Origin: an uncultured Eubacteriales bacterium
Lineage (GTDB): Bacteria; Bacillota; Clostridia; Oscillospirales; CAG-272
Length of the DNA: 15,108 bases
Assembly (NCBI GenBank): GCA_900555785.1
Contig: USMO01000013.1
Span: 1-15,108, forward strand
Direction of reading: 5' to 3'
Shown: positions 6,836 through 14,717 of the stretch, piece by piece
Position numbering within the stretch: position 1 is the first letter of the stretch
Layout of the letters: every line of letters begins with the position of its first letter
Notes under the pieces: generated by a model
Seen by the model: the letters and a program-made list of their open reading frames with translations, nothing else
What the model was told of the DNA's origin: nothing
The model's database searches: none
Position numbers and translations under genes: made by a program

Positions 6836-9139
6836 ATGAAGCACAAACGAAACGGCGTCGATGCACCGGCTGACGGGCTGACGGTCCGCCGCGCGGGCAT
6901 TCTGGCAATTACGGTAACGGCGCTGTTTGCGGTGCTGCTCATTCGGATTCTGGTTTTGCAGACCGTAGAATACGACCGCTACCAGCAAAAAGTGATCGAC
7001 CAGATCACCACGCAGACCGAGGTCACCGCCAATCGCGGCACCATTTACGACCGCAACGGCGTGGCGCTGGCGACCAACATCACAACCTACCGGATCTTCG
7101 TTTCCCCCAAGTCGATTTCCGACGCGCAGAGCGAGATGGACCGCAACGGAGAGAAGATCGATCTGAACGATATGATTGCGGAAAAACTTTCCGGGCTTCT
7201 GGGCGTGACGAAGGATTTCGTTCTGCAGGAGACCGGCAAGGTCCGCTATCTGGACCGGACCATCAAGCGCAATGTCAGCGAAGAGGTTGCCGACAGCGTG
7301 CGTGCCTTCATCAAAGAAAAAGGCTTGCAGCGCATGATTTACCTGCAGCCGACCTCCACCCGCTACTATCCGCGCGAGACGCTTGCTTCACATGTCCTCG
7401 GCTTTACGGGGAGCGACGGAACGGGGCTGTACGGTCTGGAATACTCCTACAATCAGTTGCTTGCCGGCACGAACGGGCGCATCGTCACCGCCCGGGACGC
7501 GCGCGGCAACGAAATGCCTTACGAATATGAGGAATACATCGAAGCGAAGGACGGCTACGACCTGACCACCACGCTGGATGCCTATGTGCAGGCAGCGCTG
7601 GAGCAGCAGCTGGAGAATGCCTACACCGCGTCCGGCGGCAAAAACCGCGCTGCGGGCATTGTGATGGATGTCAACACAGGCGCAATCCTTGGCATGGCGG
7701 TGTATCCGTATTTTAATCTGAACGACCCCTGGACGCTGGATGAGCAGTCGGAGGAAAAGCTCTCCGAATGCGAGTGCGCGCCCGGAACCGAGGAACACGA
7801 GAAATACCGGCAGGAACTTCTGCTGCGGATGTGGTCGAACAAAGCGCTGACCGAATCCTACATCCCCGGCTCGACCTTCAAGGTCATTACCGCCTCGATG
7901 GTGCTGGAGGAGGATGTGGTCAAAACGACCGACAGCTTCAACTGCCCCGGCTACAAAGAGGTCCTCGGGCACAAAATTCACTGCCACAAGACAACCGGAC
8001 ACGGCGCGCTGACCTTTGCACAGGGCATTCAGCAATCCTGCAACCCGGTGCTGATGAGCGTTGGGCTGAAGCTCGGCGCCGACAAATTCTACAATTACCT
8101 CACGTCCTTCGGATACCGCGAAAAAACCGGTATCGACCTGCCCGGCGAGGGAACGAGTGTTGTAGCGGCTCAGGATTCCTTTACGGACCTGGACCTTGCG
8201 ATCTACTCTTTCGGGCAGAACTTCAATGTGACGCTGATCCAGCAGATCACCGCAATCTCTGCGGTGGCAAACGGCGGGTATCTCGTCACGCCGCACCTGC
8301 TCTCCTCGGTGACCGACGGAGAGGGGAACGTGATTCGCTCCTTTGACACGAATGTCCGCCGCCAGGGGGTCAGTGCCGGTGTCTGCAAGACCGTTTCGCA
8401 GATTCTGGAGGAGGGCGTTTCCGGCAACGGCGGCGCAAAAAATGCTTATGTGGCGGGTTATCGTATTGCTGCAAAGACCGGTACTTCCGAAAAGAAGGAC
8501 GCCGGGGCAAAGGGAAAATACGTCTGCTCGACGGTTGCCTATGCACCGGCAGAGAATCCGCGGTACGCGGTGATCATCATTGTGGATGAGCCAAGCAAGG
8601 GTCTGCTGTACGGCAGCACCGTTGCGGCACCCTATGTGGCAAATGTGATGGAGGTCATTCTCCCGTATCTCGGCGTAGAGGCGATTTATTCGGAGGAAGA
8701 GCTGGCGCACAAGGTGGTGGAAGCCCCCCGCGTGCTCGGCTGGACCGGCACCTATGCGCAGAAGCGCTACGGCGAGAAATTCCGCATTGACATCATCGGC
8801 GATGAGGACGGCGTAATCGTTGGGCAGTATCCCGAGCCCGGCACTGCGATGGAGCAGGAAACAGCGCGGCTGGTACTTTACACCGGCAAGAAGGCTTCCG
8901 ATGTGGAGCCGGAAACGGTTGTGGTGCCCGATCTGACCGACATGACGGCTCTGGCTGCTGCCGGAAAGCTCCGGGAGCTTGGCTTGAATGTCCGCATTAA
9001 GGGAACGAAGTATTACACCTCCGGTTCGAATGCGACTGTGATTTCGCAATCCGTCGAAAAGGGGACCGTGGTCCCGCGCGGCACCGTTATCGAAATCCGC
9101 TTCTACTCTCTCGAGGACGAAGACGGCGGCGGGTTGTAG
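6836..9139 (+). CDS. spoVD: Class B penicillin-binding protein (FtsI/SpoVD type) with two PASTA domains
   Basis: This 767-residue transpeptidase crosslinks peptidoglycan at the septum or, if it acts as SpoVD, in the spore cortex. It has a membrane anchor (about 20-41), the dimerisation region (from ANRGTIYDRNG, 65-75), and the transpeptidase motifs STFK (S346 nucleophile, K349), SCN (401-403) and KTGT (547-550). Two PASTA repeats follow (about 626-685 and 694-756). Cysteines 370 (NCPGY) and 383 lie between the SxxK and SxN motifs; SpoVD of Bacillus has a redox-controlled cysteine pair in its catalytic domain. It partners with FtsW/SpoVE encoded downstream. The ATG has an AAAGGGGGAG ribosome binding site. 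Only one class B PBP lies in the cluster, so it may serve both vegetative division and sporulation; whether to call it FtsI or SpoVD stays open. Confidence 0.93.
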   Translation: MKHKRNGVDAPADGLTVRRAGILAITVTALFAVLLIRILVLQTVEYDRYQQKVIDQITTQTEVTANRGTIYDRNGVALATNITTYRIFVSPKSISDAQSEMDRNGEKIDLNDMIAEKLSGLLGVTKDFVLQETGKVRYLDRTIKRNVSEEVADSVRAFIKEKGLQRMIYLQPTSTRYYPRETLASHVLGFTGSDGTGLYGLEYSYNQLLAGTNGRIVTARDARGNEMPYEYEEYIEAKDGYDLTTTLDAYVQAALEQQLENAYTASGGKNRAAGIVMDVNTGAILGMAVYPYFNLNDPWTLDEQSEEKLSECECAPGTEEHEKYRQELLLRMWSNKALTESYIPGSTFKVITASMVLEEDVVKTTDSFNCPGYKEVLGHKIHCHKTTGHGALTFAQGIQQSCNPVLMSVGLKLGADKFYNYLTSFGYREKTGIDLPGEGTSVVAAQDSFTDLDLAIYSFGQNFNVTLIQQITAISAVANGGYLVTPHLLSSVTDGEGNVIRSFDTNVRRQGVSAGVCKTVSQILEEGVSGNGGAKNAYVAGYRIAAKTGTSEKKDAGAKGKYVCSTVAYAPAENPRYAVIIIVDEPSKGLLYGSTVAAPYVANVMEVILPYLGVEAIYSEEELAHKVVEAPRVLGWTGTYAQKRYGEKFRIDIIGDEDGVIVGQYPEPGTAMEQETARLVLYTGKKASDVEPETVVVPDLTDMTALAAAGKLRELGLNVRIKGTKYYTSGSNATVISQSVEKGTVVPRGTVIEIRFYSLEDEDGGGL

Positions 9140-9332
9140 GTGGGGGAAGACCTTGGGGCGCTGCCCCAAGCCCCGCTTAGGACCTTCTTGGAATGAAGGG
9201 AAAACTGGATTGCGAGCAATTCAGTTTCTAAGAACCCCAAGAACTTTCACTGAGAAGAATTTCAGAAGTGCGGGGAAACTCCAAAGGTTTCCGGATGTGA
9301 AAAGACGGTATTTCATGATTCGGAGGATGACC
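9140..9332 (+). repeat. Structured palindromic repeat element between the PBP gene and murE
   Basis: The 193-bp gap is long for this cluster and contains several hairpins in series. First is a perfect 8-bp hairpin CTTGGGGC-GCT-GCCCCAAG (9152-9170), followed by CCCC. Next a CTTAG/CTAAG stem (9176-9180 with 9228-9232) encloses two hairpins: CCTTC/GAAGG (9183-9199) and a 12-bp stem with one wobble (9202-9213 with 9216-9227). Together these make a three-way junction. A further GGAAAC/GTTTCC hairpin lies at 9274-9292. No protein or T run is present. The first 23 bases are copy B of the repeat also found at 251-273, so this looks like a dispersed palindromic element inserted in the operon. Confidence 0.6.
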
Positions 9333-10835
9333 GTGGAGCTTGGCGAATTATGTCGCGCGGCGGCGCTGGAATGTCCCGGGGAGGCTGCCGGGCAGGAGAT
9401 TTCCGCTCTTGCAATGGATTCGGGACGCGTGACACCGGGGAGCCTGTTCATCTGTATCAAAGGGCTGCACACCGACGGGCACCGCTTCATCAGGGAAGCG
9501 GTTGCAAAGGGCGCTGTTGCGGTGCTCTGCGAGACCGGGCGGGGACCTGCACCTGTCACAACGCTTTATTCGGACAACACGAGGCGCGCCTGTGCGCGGT
9601 TATACAACGCATTCTGGGGAAACCCTGTGGCGAGCCTGCATTTTATCGGCGTGACCGGAACCAACGGCAAAACGACCGTCACGCACATGCTCCGGGCAAT
9701 TCTCGAAGCATCCTTATACCGCACGGGGCTGATCGGAACCGTGGGCTGCGAATCGGCTGGCAGGCATCTTGCCCCGCTGGAGCGCGCTCCGCTTTCCAAC
9801 ATGACCACCCCGGACCCGCCGGACCTTTACCGGATGCTCCGGGAAATGGCAGACGACGGGGTCGAATATGTCCTGATGGAGGTCACCTCCCATGCACTGG
9901 CGCTTGGGAAGCTGGACCCAATCCGCTTCCGGGCGGGTATCTTTACCAATCTGACCCCCGAGCATCTGGATTTCCACGGAACGATGGAATCCTACGCCGG
10001 GGCAAAGGCAGAACTGTTTCGCCGCTCGGAGCTGTCGGTCATCAACACTGATTCTCCCTACGGGGACAGCATGCGGGCTGCGGCAGCAGGCAGAAGTGTC
10101 AGCTGCAGTGCCGTTGGCAGAACTGCCGATTACCGCGCCGAAAATCTGCATCTCGGCTCGGTGCGCGGGGTGGAATATGAACTCCGCTCCGGCAACATGA
10201 GAATGAAAATTTCCTGCCCGATTCCGGGCGGCTTTACCGTTATGAACTCCATGCAGGCGGCTGCCTGCGCGCTCGAACTGGGCATCGGTCCATCCTCCAT
10301 TCAGGATGCGCTTGCATCCATGACCGGTGTGCGGGGGAGAATGGAGCGTGTCCGGTTGGGTGTGGGCGCAGACTTCAGCGTATTGATTGACTACGCGCAC
10401 ACGCCGGACGCATTGGAAAAGCTGCTGCGCACGGCGCGCGATTCCTCCGGGGACGGACAGCGGGTTGTTCTGCTGTTCGGCTGCGGAGGGGATCGCGATA
10501 AGAGCAAACGGGCAATGATGGGCAGCGTGGCGGAGCTTTACGCCGACCGCGTGATTGTGACCTCCGACAACAGCCGGAGCGAGGACCCCGAGGCGATTAT
10601 CGCCGACATCCTCTCCGGCATGCGGAAGGGGACGGCAGAGGTCATTCCCGACCGTGCCGAAGCAATCCGGCAGGCGATTCTGACCGCGCAGCCGCGTGAC
10701 CTGATCCTGCTTGCGGGAAAGGGACACGAGGAATACGAAATCGACCGAACAGGCAGGCACCGGTTTTCCGAGCGGGAAATCGTGCTTGCCGCCAACGAAG
10801 AGAGAAACCGCCGGGGCACATCCGGCAGACCATAG
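9333..10835 (+). CDS. murE: UDP-MurNAc-tripeptide synthetase, probably meso-diaminopimelate adding
   Basis: MurE adds the third residue to UDP-MurNAc-L-Ala-D-Glu in the cytoplasm, using ATP. I chose the GTG at 9333 (500 residues, MELGELC) because GGAGG ends six bases before it and the N-terminus fits the family; an in-frame ATG at 9315 gives 506 residues but lacks a good ribosome binding site, and a TTG at 9153 would run through the repeat element. Visible motifs: GTNGKTT ATP-binding loop (109-115), EVTSHAL (183-189), the lysine usually carbamylated in the family (K225 in YAGAKAELF), DYAHTPD (353-359), GCGGDRDKSKR (383-393) and AGKGHEEYE (461-469). The substrate-selecting motif reads DNSR (412-415) instead of the usual DNPR of diaminopimelate enzymes; the arginine that contacts diaminopimelate is kept, so that substrate is favoured over lysine. 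Confidence 0.94.
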   Translation: MELGELCRAAALECPGEAAGQEISALAMDSGRVTPGSLFICIKGLHTDGHRFIREAVAKGAVAVLCETGRGPAPVTTLYSDNTRRACARLYNAFWGNPVASLHFIGVTGTNGKTTVTHMLRAILEASLYRTGLIGTVGCESAGRHLAPLERAPLSNMTTPDPPDLYRMLREMADDGVEYVLMEVTSHALALGKLDPIRFRAGIFTNLTPEHLDFHGTMESYAGAKAELFRRSELSVINTDSPYGDSMRAAAAGRSVSCSAVGRTADYRAENLHLGSVRGVEYELRSGNMRMKISCPIPGGFTVMNSMQAAACALELGIGPSSIQDALASMTGVRGRMERVRLGVGADFSVLIDYAHTPDALEKLLRTARDSSGDGQRVVLLFGCGGDRDKSKRAMMGSVAELYADRVIVTSDNSRSEDPEAIIADILSGMRKGTAEVIPDRAEAIRQAILTAQPRDLILLAGKGHEEYEIDRTGRHRFSEREIVLAANEERNRRGTSGRP

Positions 10836-10874
10836 CAAAATCCCGCTACTTGCGGACGGGAAGGTTGTGAGACA

Positions 10875-12308
10875 GTGAAAATCCGATTCAGTATGGGCGC
10901 AATCAGCGCCGGAACATTTGCCGAAATGTGCGGCGGGACCCTGCGCGACGGCAGGGGTGCCAATCTCCGGATTCGCTATATTTGTACAGACTCCAGAGAA
11001 GCCTACGACGAGACTGTTTTTACGGCGCTGCGCGGCGACCGGCAGGACGGTCACGATCATATCGCGGGCGCCATTGCCAACGGCTGCAGATGCGTGCTCT
11101 GCGAGCACAGCTGCGATGCCATCGAGCAGGCGGGCGCGGCTGCGGTGGTGGTCAACAACACCGAGCTGGCACTGTCCTATTTTGCAAACGCATGCCGGCA
11201 TGCGCTGACCTGCCACACCGTGGCGGTGACCGGCAGTGTCGGAAAGACCACAACAAAGGATATGCTGTATTCGGTCCTGTCCGTGGCGCATAAGACCTAC
11301 AGAACCCCGGGCAATCACAACAGCCTGATCGGAATGCCGCTGTCGGTCAGCGAGATTCCGGCTGACACCGCATGGGCGGTGCTGGAGATGGGCATGAGCG
11401 CCTTCGGAGAGGTTGAGCGGCTGTCGGTTGCGGCAGAGCCTGATCTCGCAATTATTACCAACATCGGCACGGCGCACATGGAAGCGCTCGGTTCGCGGGA
11501 AAATATCTGTCGGGCAAAGCTTGAGGTGCTGTGCGGACTGCGCACGGGCGGCACGCTTTTGCTCAACGGAGACGAACCGCTCCTGCGCGGCATCGGCGGC
11601 ACCGGCTACAAAACCGTTTACGTTTCGCTGGAGAATGCGAAGGCGGATTACCAGGCGCGGAACATCCGCGTGGAGGAATCGCGCACGCTGTTCGACCTGG
11701 TTTGGGCGGGCGGCGAGGAACGCGACCTGTCTGTCGGCGTGATGGGAAAGCACAATGTTTATGCGGCGCTGTTTGCGTTTGCGGTCGGCATCATGAGCGG
11801 CATGACGCCCGACGAGGTTCGCGAAGGGCTGGAACGCTTTCAGCCGGAGGGCTTGCGGCAGAGAATGACCGACATCGGAACCCTGACCCTGATTGAGGAC
11901 TGCTACAATGCCTCGCCGGAATCGATGAACGCCTCGGTTGAGGTCCTGCGGGATTTCTGCCGGCAGACCGGCAGACGCAGCGTTGCGGTGCTGGGCGACA
12001 TGCTGGAGCTTGGCGGACAAAGCCCTGCGCTGCACCGCCGGGTCGGCGCGCATCTGGCATACCTTGGCGTGGAGCAGCTGATTACGGTCGGACCGATGAG
12101 TCTGCAGATTGCGGTCGGTGCGCAGCAGATGGGCATGGACCCCGCAGCAATCAGCAGCTTTTACGAATGGAATGACATCACCCCTGTGGTGGAAAAACTG
12201 AAGGAAATCCTCTTTGACGGCGATGTGGTGCTCTTCAAAGCGAGCCGCGCGGTGGGGGAGGAACGGATTATCGAAGCGCTGAAACGTGCGGCGGTGTCCG
12301 TAGAGTAA
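10875..12308 (+). CDS. murF: UDP-MurNAc-tripeptide:D-alanyl-D-alanine ligase
   Basis: MurF adds D-Ala-D-Ala to complete UDP-MurNAc-pentapeptide. The 477-residue product has normal length. Motifs include the ATP loop TGSVGKTTT (119-127), RTPGNHNS (143-150), the central LEMGMS and NIGTAHME segments, GKHNVYAALFA, and ECYNAS-like EDCYNASPESM followed by AVLGDMLELG in the C-terminal domain. The start is a GTG with GGGAAGG ten bases upstream; an ATG at codon 7 (10893) is the alternative but has no ribosome binding site. It follows murE after 39 bp and uses MurE's product, so the pair is functionally coupled. Confidence 0.96.
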   Translation: MKIRFSMGAISAGTFAEMCGGTLRDGRGANLRIRYICTDSREAYDETVFTALRGDRQDGHDHIAGAIANGCRCVLCEHSCDAIEQAGAAAVVVNNTELALSYFANACRHALTCHTVAVTGSVGKTTTKDMLYSVLSVAHKTYRTPGNHNSLIGMPLSVSEIPADTAWAVLEMGMSAFGEVERLSVAAEPDLAIITNIGTAHMEALGSRENICRAKLEVLCGLRTGGTLLLNGDEPLLRGIGGTGYKTVYVSLENAKADYQARNIRVEESRTLFDLVWAGGEERDLSVGVMGKHNVYAALFAFAVGIMSGMTPDEVREGLERFQPEGLRQRMTDIGTLTLIEDCYNASPESMNASVEVLRDFCRQTGRRSVAVLGDMLELGGQSPALHRRVGAHLAYLGVEQLITVGPMSLQIAVGAQQMGMDPAAISSFYEWNDITPVVEKLKEILFDGDVVLFKASRAVGEERIIEALKRAAVSVE

Positions 12309-12320
12309 GATGGCCAACAG

Positions 12321-12342
12321 CGCTTCCGTTTATACGGAAGCG
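12321..12342 (+). other. Perfect 9-bp hairpin between murF and mraY
   Basis: CGCTTCCGT and ACGGAAGCG (12321-12329 and 12334-12342) pair perfectly around the tetraloop TTAT, 12 bp after the murF stop codon. No T run follows, so it is unlikely to terminate fully. It may protect the 3' end of upstream mRNA segments or be a processing site that sets relative expression of murF and mraY. Confidence 0.6.
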
Positions 12343-12374
12343 GAACGATAAGCAACCGGAGTAAAGACAAAGCA

Positions 12375-13370
12375 ATGAAAGAATTCAGCATCACATTCGC
12401 GATCGGCACCGCGGCGGTGTTCGCGCTGACGGTGGCTGCGGAGCGGATCCTCATTCCGATCCTGCGCAGCCACAAGCTGGGTCAGAAGATTCTTGACATC
12501 GGACCCCGCTGGCACAAATCCAAGGAAGGGACTCCCATCATGGGCGGGCTAGGCTTCATCCTTGCCGCACTTGTTGTTATGGCGGTCTTTTTCGTCGTGC
12601 GCGGGATTCAGGGGCGCGGCGCGGATTATATTCCGCTGGCGCTGACACTGGGTCTGGCGGTCGGAAACGGTGCAATCGGCTTTGTCGACGACTATTGCAA
12701 ACTGGTCAAAAAGCAGAACGAGGGGCTGACCTGGAAACAGAAGCTGTTTCTGCAGCTTGCGCTGGCAACGGCATATGTGGTGGTGATGGCTTATACCGGC
12801 AATCTTTCCACCTCGGTCAACCTGCCCTTTACCGACCGGACTCTGTATCTCGGCTGGGGCGTTTATCCGCTCTCGGTCATCATCCTTGCGGGCGTGACCA
12901 ACGGCGGCAACATCACCGACGGCGTGGACGGTCTGGCATCGGGGGTCACCTTTGTCATCGGCGGTTTCTTCGCGGTCTGGGCGTTCTCCATGCAGAGCGA
13001 GCAGGTCGGCGCGGTTGGGGCAATCCTCATCGGTGCGTCCCTTGGGTTCTTAGTCTACAATTTCCACCCTGCAAAGGTCTTCATGGGGGACACCGGCTCG
13101 CTGTTCTTCGGCTCGCTGGTCATCGGAACCGCATTCATGATGCGGGAGCCGATTGTGGGGCTGATTGTGGCGGCGGTGTTCATTCTGGAGATGCTTTCGA
13201 GCCTGTTGCAGGTGGTGTATTTCCGTCTGACGCACGGCAAGCGGCTGTTCAAAATGGCACCGGTTCATCACCACTTCGAGCAGTGCGGATGGGGAGAGAA
13301 CCGCATCGTGCTGACCTTCTCCCTGACCGAAGCGCTGTTCTGTGTCCTTGCCTGGTTTGCCCTGCACTAA
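12375..13370 (+). CDS. mraY: Phospho-N-acetylmuramoyl-pentapeptide transferase
   Basis: MraY moves phospho-MurNAc-pentapeptide from UDP onto undecaprenyl phosphate in the membrane, making lipid I. The 331-residue product is a multi-pass membrane protein of normal length with every signature: GTPIMGG (52-58), FVDDYCK with D105 and D106, NITDGVDGLASG (179-190), FMGDTGS (236-242, D239) and PVHHHFE (296-302). The ATG at 12375 has only a distant GGAG (12358-12361) as ribosome binding site, weaker than for its neighbours, so translation may be reduced or helped by the upstream hairpin. murD does not follow, unlike in many related clusters. Confidence 0.98.
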   Translation: MKEFSITFAIGTAAVFALTVAAERILIPILRSHKLGQKILDIGPRWHKSKEGTPIMGGLGFILAALVVMAVFFVVRGIQGRGADYIPLALTLGLAVGNGAIGFVDDYCKLVKKQNEGLTWKQKLFLQLALATAYVVVMAYTGNLSTSVNLPFTDRTLYLGWGVYPLSVIILAGVTNGGNITDGVDGLASGVTFVIGGFFAVWAFSMQSEQVGAVGAILIGASLGFLVYNFHPAKVFMGDTGSLFFGSLVIGTAFMMREPIVGLIVAAVFILEMLSSLLQVVYFRLTHGKRLFKMAPVHHHFEQCGWGENRIVLTFSLTEALFCVLAWFALH

Positions 13371-13402
13371 TATTCGAAAGGACCGAAACCGCATGGGAGG
13401 CT

Positions 13403-13440
13403 CCGGGCGGGGGCTGAGGCAGCGCCCCGGGCGTTCCCGG
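13403..13440 (+). repeat. GC-rich palindrome between mraY and ftsW (possible degenerate copy C)
   Basis: GGGGGCTG (13409-13416) pairs with CAGCGCCCC (13420-13428) with one bulged G and an AGG loop; outside it CCGGG (13403-13407) can pair with CCCGG (13436-13440). The core recalls the GGGGC-NCT-GCCCC palindrome at 251-273 and 9152-9174 but is less well preserved. It sits in a 98-bp gap where murD might be expected. No T run follows. Confidence 0.45.
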
Positions 13441-13468
13441 TGCGATCTGAGCGGGGGTGTGCTGGTTT

Positions 13469-14671
13469 ATGAATGAAGAAAAACGGGTGGCGGTCCGTTC
13501 CTCCCTTCCTGCGGTGAGCGGCGGGGAGGAGGATGCGCCTCTCTCTGTAAAAGGAAGTCCGGATATTCCGATGCTGCTTCTGACCGTCATCCTGGTCCTG
13601 TTCGGCTGCGTGATGGTCTACAGCGCGTCGGCGGTTTATGCCGAGCAGTATCACCATGACAGCACCTATTTCATCGTCCGGCATCTCATTTTCGCGCTGA
13701 TCGGCGCGGGCGCCATGTTCCTGATCATCCGGTTCTGCACGCCGGTGTTCTGGCAGGATTTTGCCGTGATTCTGTTCGGCATTTCGATTCTGTTGCTTCT
13801 GGCGGTGCTGGTCATCGGCGACGACCTCGGCAGCGGCGCCAAGCGGTGGCTGAACTTCGGTTTCATCACGCTGCAGCCTTCCGAGATTGCCAAGCTGGCG
13901 CTGGTCATGATGCTGGCAAAATATATGACGAAATACAGCGAGAAGGTCCGCTCCGAATATCGCTTCGGCGGCAGTTTTGTCTACGGAGTGGTCTATCCCG
14001 GCATGATGATTGCCGTAATTGCCGGTCTGATTGCGCTGGAGCATCACATTTCCGGGCTGATGATTGTCGGCATGCTGGGAATCTCGGTCATGTTTTTGGG
14101 CGGGACCAAGGTGAAATGGATTGCGGCAATCGGCGGACTGGTGGTTTGCGCCGGGTGTCTGCTGGTGCTGGTGTCCTCGTATGCGCAGTCGCGCGTGGAT
14201 ACCTGGCTGCACATCGACCAGGCAGACCCGCTGGGCGAGGCTTGGCAGACGCTGCAGGGGCTGATGGCAATCGGCTCGGGCGGTCTGTTCGGAACAGGGC
14301 TTGGGAACAGCCAGCAGAAATTCGGCTATGTCTCCCAGCCGCAGAACGACTTTATTTTTACCATTGTCTGTGAGGAGCTCGGTTTCTTCGGTGCGTTTCT
14401 GGTGGTGGCGCTGTTTGCCATGTTCGTCTGGCGCGGCTTTTACATCGCGCGGCATACCACCGATGCCTTCTCGGCGCTGGTGGTCTACGGGCTTACCTTC
14501 AAGGTCGGGCTGCAGGTGGTGCTGAACATTGCCGTTGTCACCAACTCCATGCCGAACACGGGAATCTCCCTGCCGTTTTTCAGCTACGGGGGAACCTCGC
14601 TGGTGCTGCAGATGATTGAGGTTGCGATTATCCTTTCCATCTCCCGGTACGCAACGCACCGGAAGATCTGA
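13469..14671 (+). CDS. ftsW: SEDS-family septal peptidoglycan glycosyltransferase FtsW
   Basis: FtsW polymerises lipid II into glycan strands at the septum together with its class B PBP, encoded upstream. From the ATG at 13469 the product has 400 residues (a GTG at 13457 would add four) and about ten membrane segments after a polar N-terminus of about 30 residues. SEDS landmarks are GAKRWLNFGFITLQPSEIAK (123-142), DPLGEAWQTLQGLMAIGSGG (253-272) with GLGNSQQK, PQNDFIFTIVCEELGF (291-306) and PFFSYGGTS (369-377). The usual QPDLGT-type stretch after the fifth or sixth membrane segment reads EHHISG (191-196), which is uncommon. Position in the cluster favours FtsW or SpoVE over RodA. The ribosome binding site is a loose GGGGGTG. 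Confidence 0.94.
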   Translation: MNEEKRVAVRSSLPAVSGGEEDAPLSVKGSPDIPMLLLTVILVLFGCVMVYSASAVYAEQYHHDSTYFIVRHLIFALIGAGAMFLIIRFCTPVFWQDFAVILFGISILLLLAVLVIGDDLGSGAKRWLNFGFITLQPSEIAKLALVMMLAKYMTKYSEKVRSEYRFGGSFVYGVVYPGMMIAVIAGLIALEHHISGLMIVGMLGISVMFLGGTKVKWIAAIGGLVVCAGCLLVLVSSYAQSRVDTWLHIDQADPLGEAWQTLQGLMAIGSGGLFGTGLGNSQQKFGYVSQPQNDFIFTIVCEELGFFGAFLVVALFAMFVWRGFYIARHTTDAFSALVVYGLTFKVGLQVVLNIAVVTNSMPNTGISLPFFSYGGTSLVLQMIEVAIILSISRYATHRKI

Positions 14672-14717
14672 CCCGGTTGCCGTCCAACCTACGAGACAGG
14701 TCTTAAAGGAGGCTCAC

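Noticed and set aside
9153..9332. 60-codon N-terminal extension of murE from a TTG at 9153
   Set aside because: The extension would be translated from the palindromic repeat element and is not part of MurE proteins; the GTG at 9333 has a proper GGAGG.
9140..9332. Riboswitch or T-box upstream of murE
   Set aside because: I see no T-box sequence, no terminator/antiterminator pair with a T run and no known aptamer core. The structure fits a palindromic repeat better.
9714..12317. 867-codon open frame on the - strand opposite murE and murF
   Set aside because: It spans two clear genes and the gap between them, has low-complexity shadow composition and no motif. Both sense genes show complete Mur ligase signatures.
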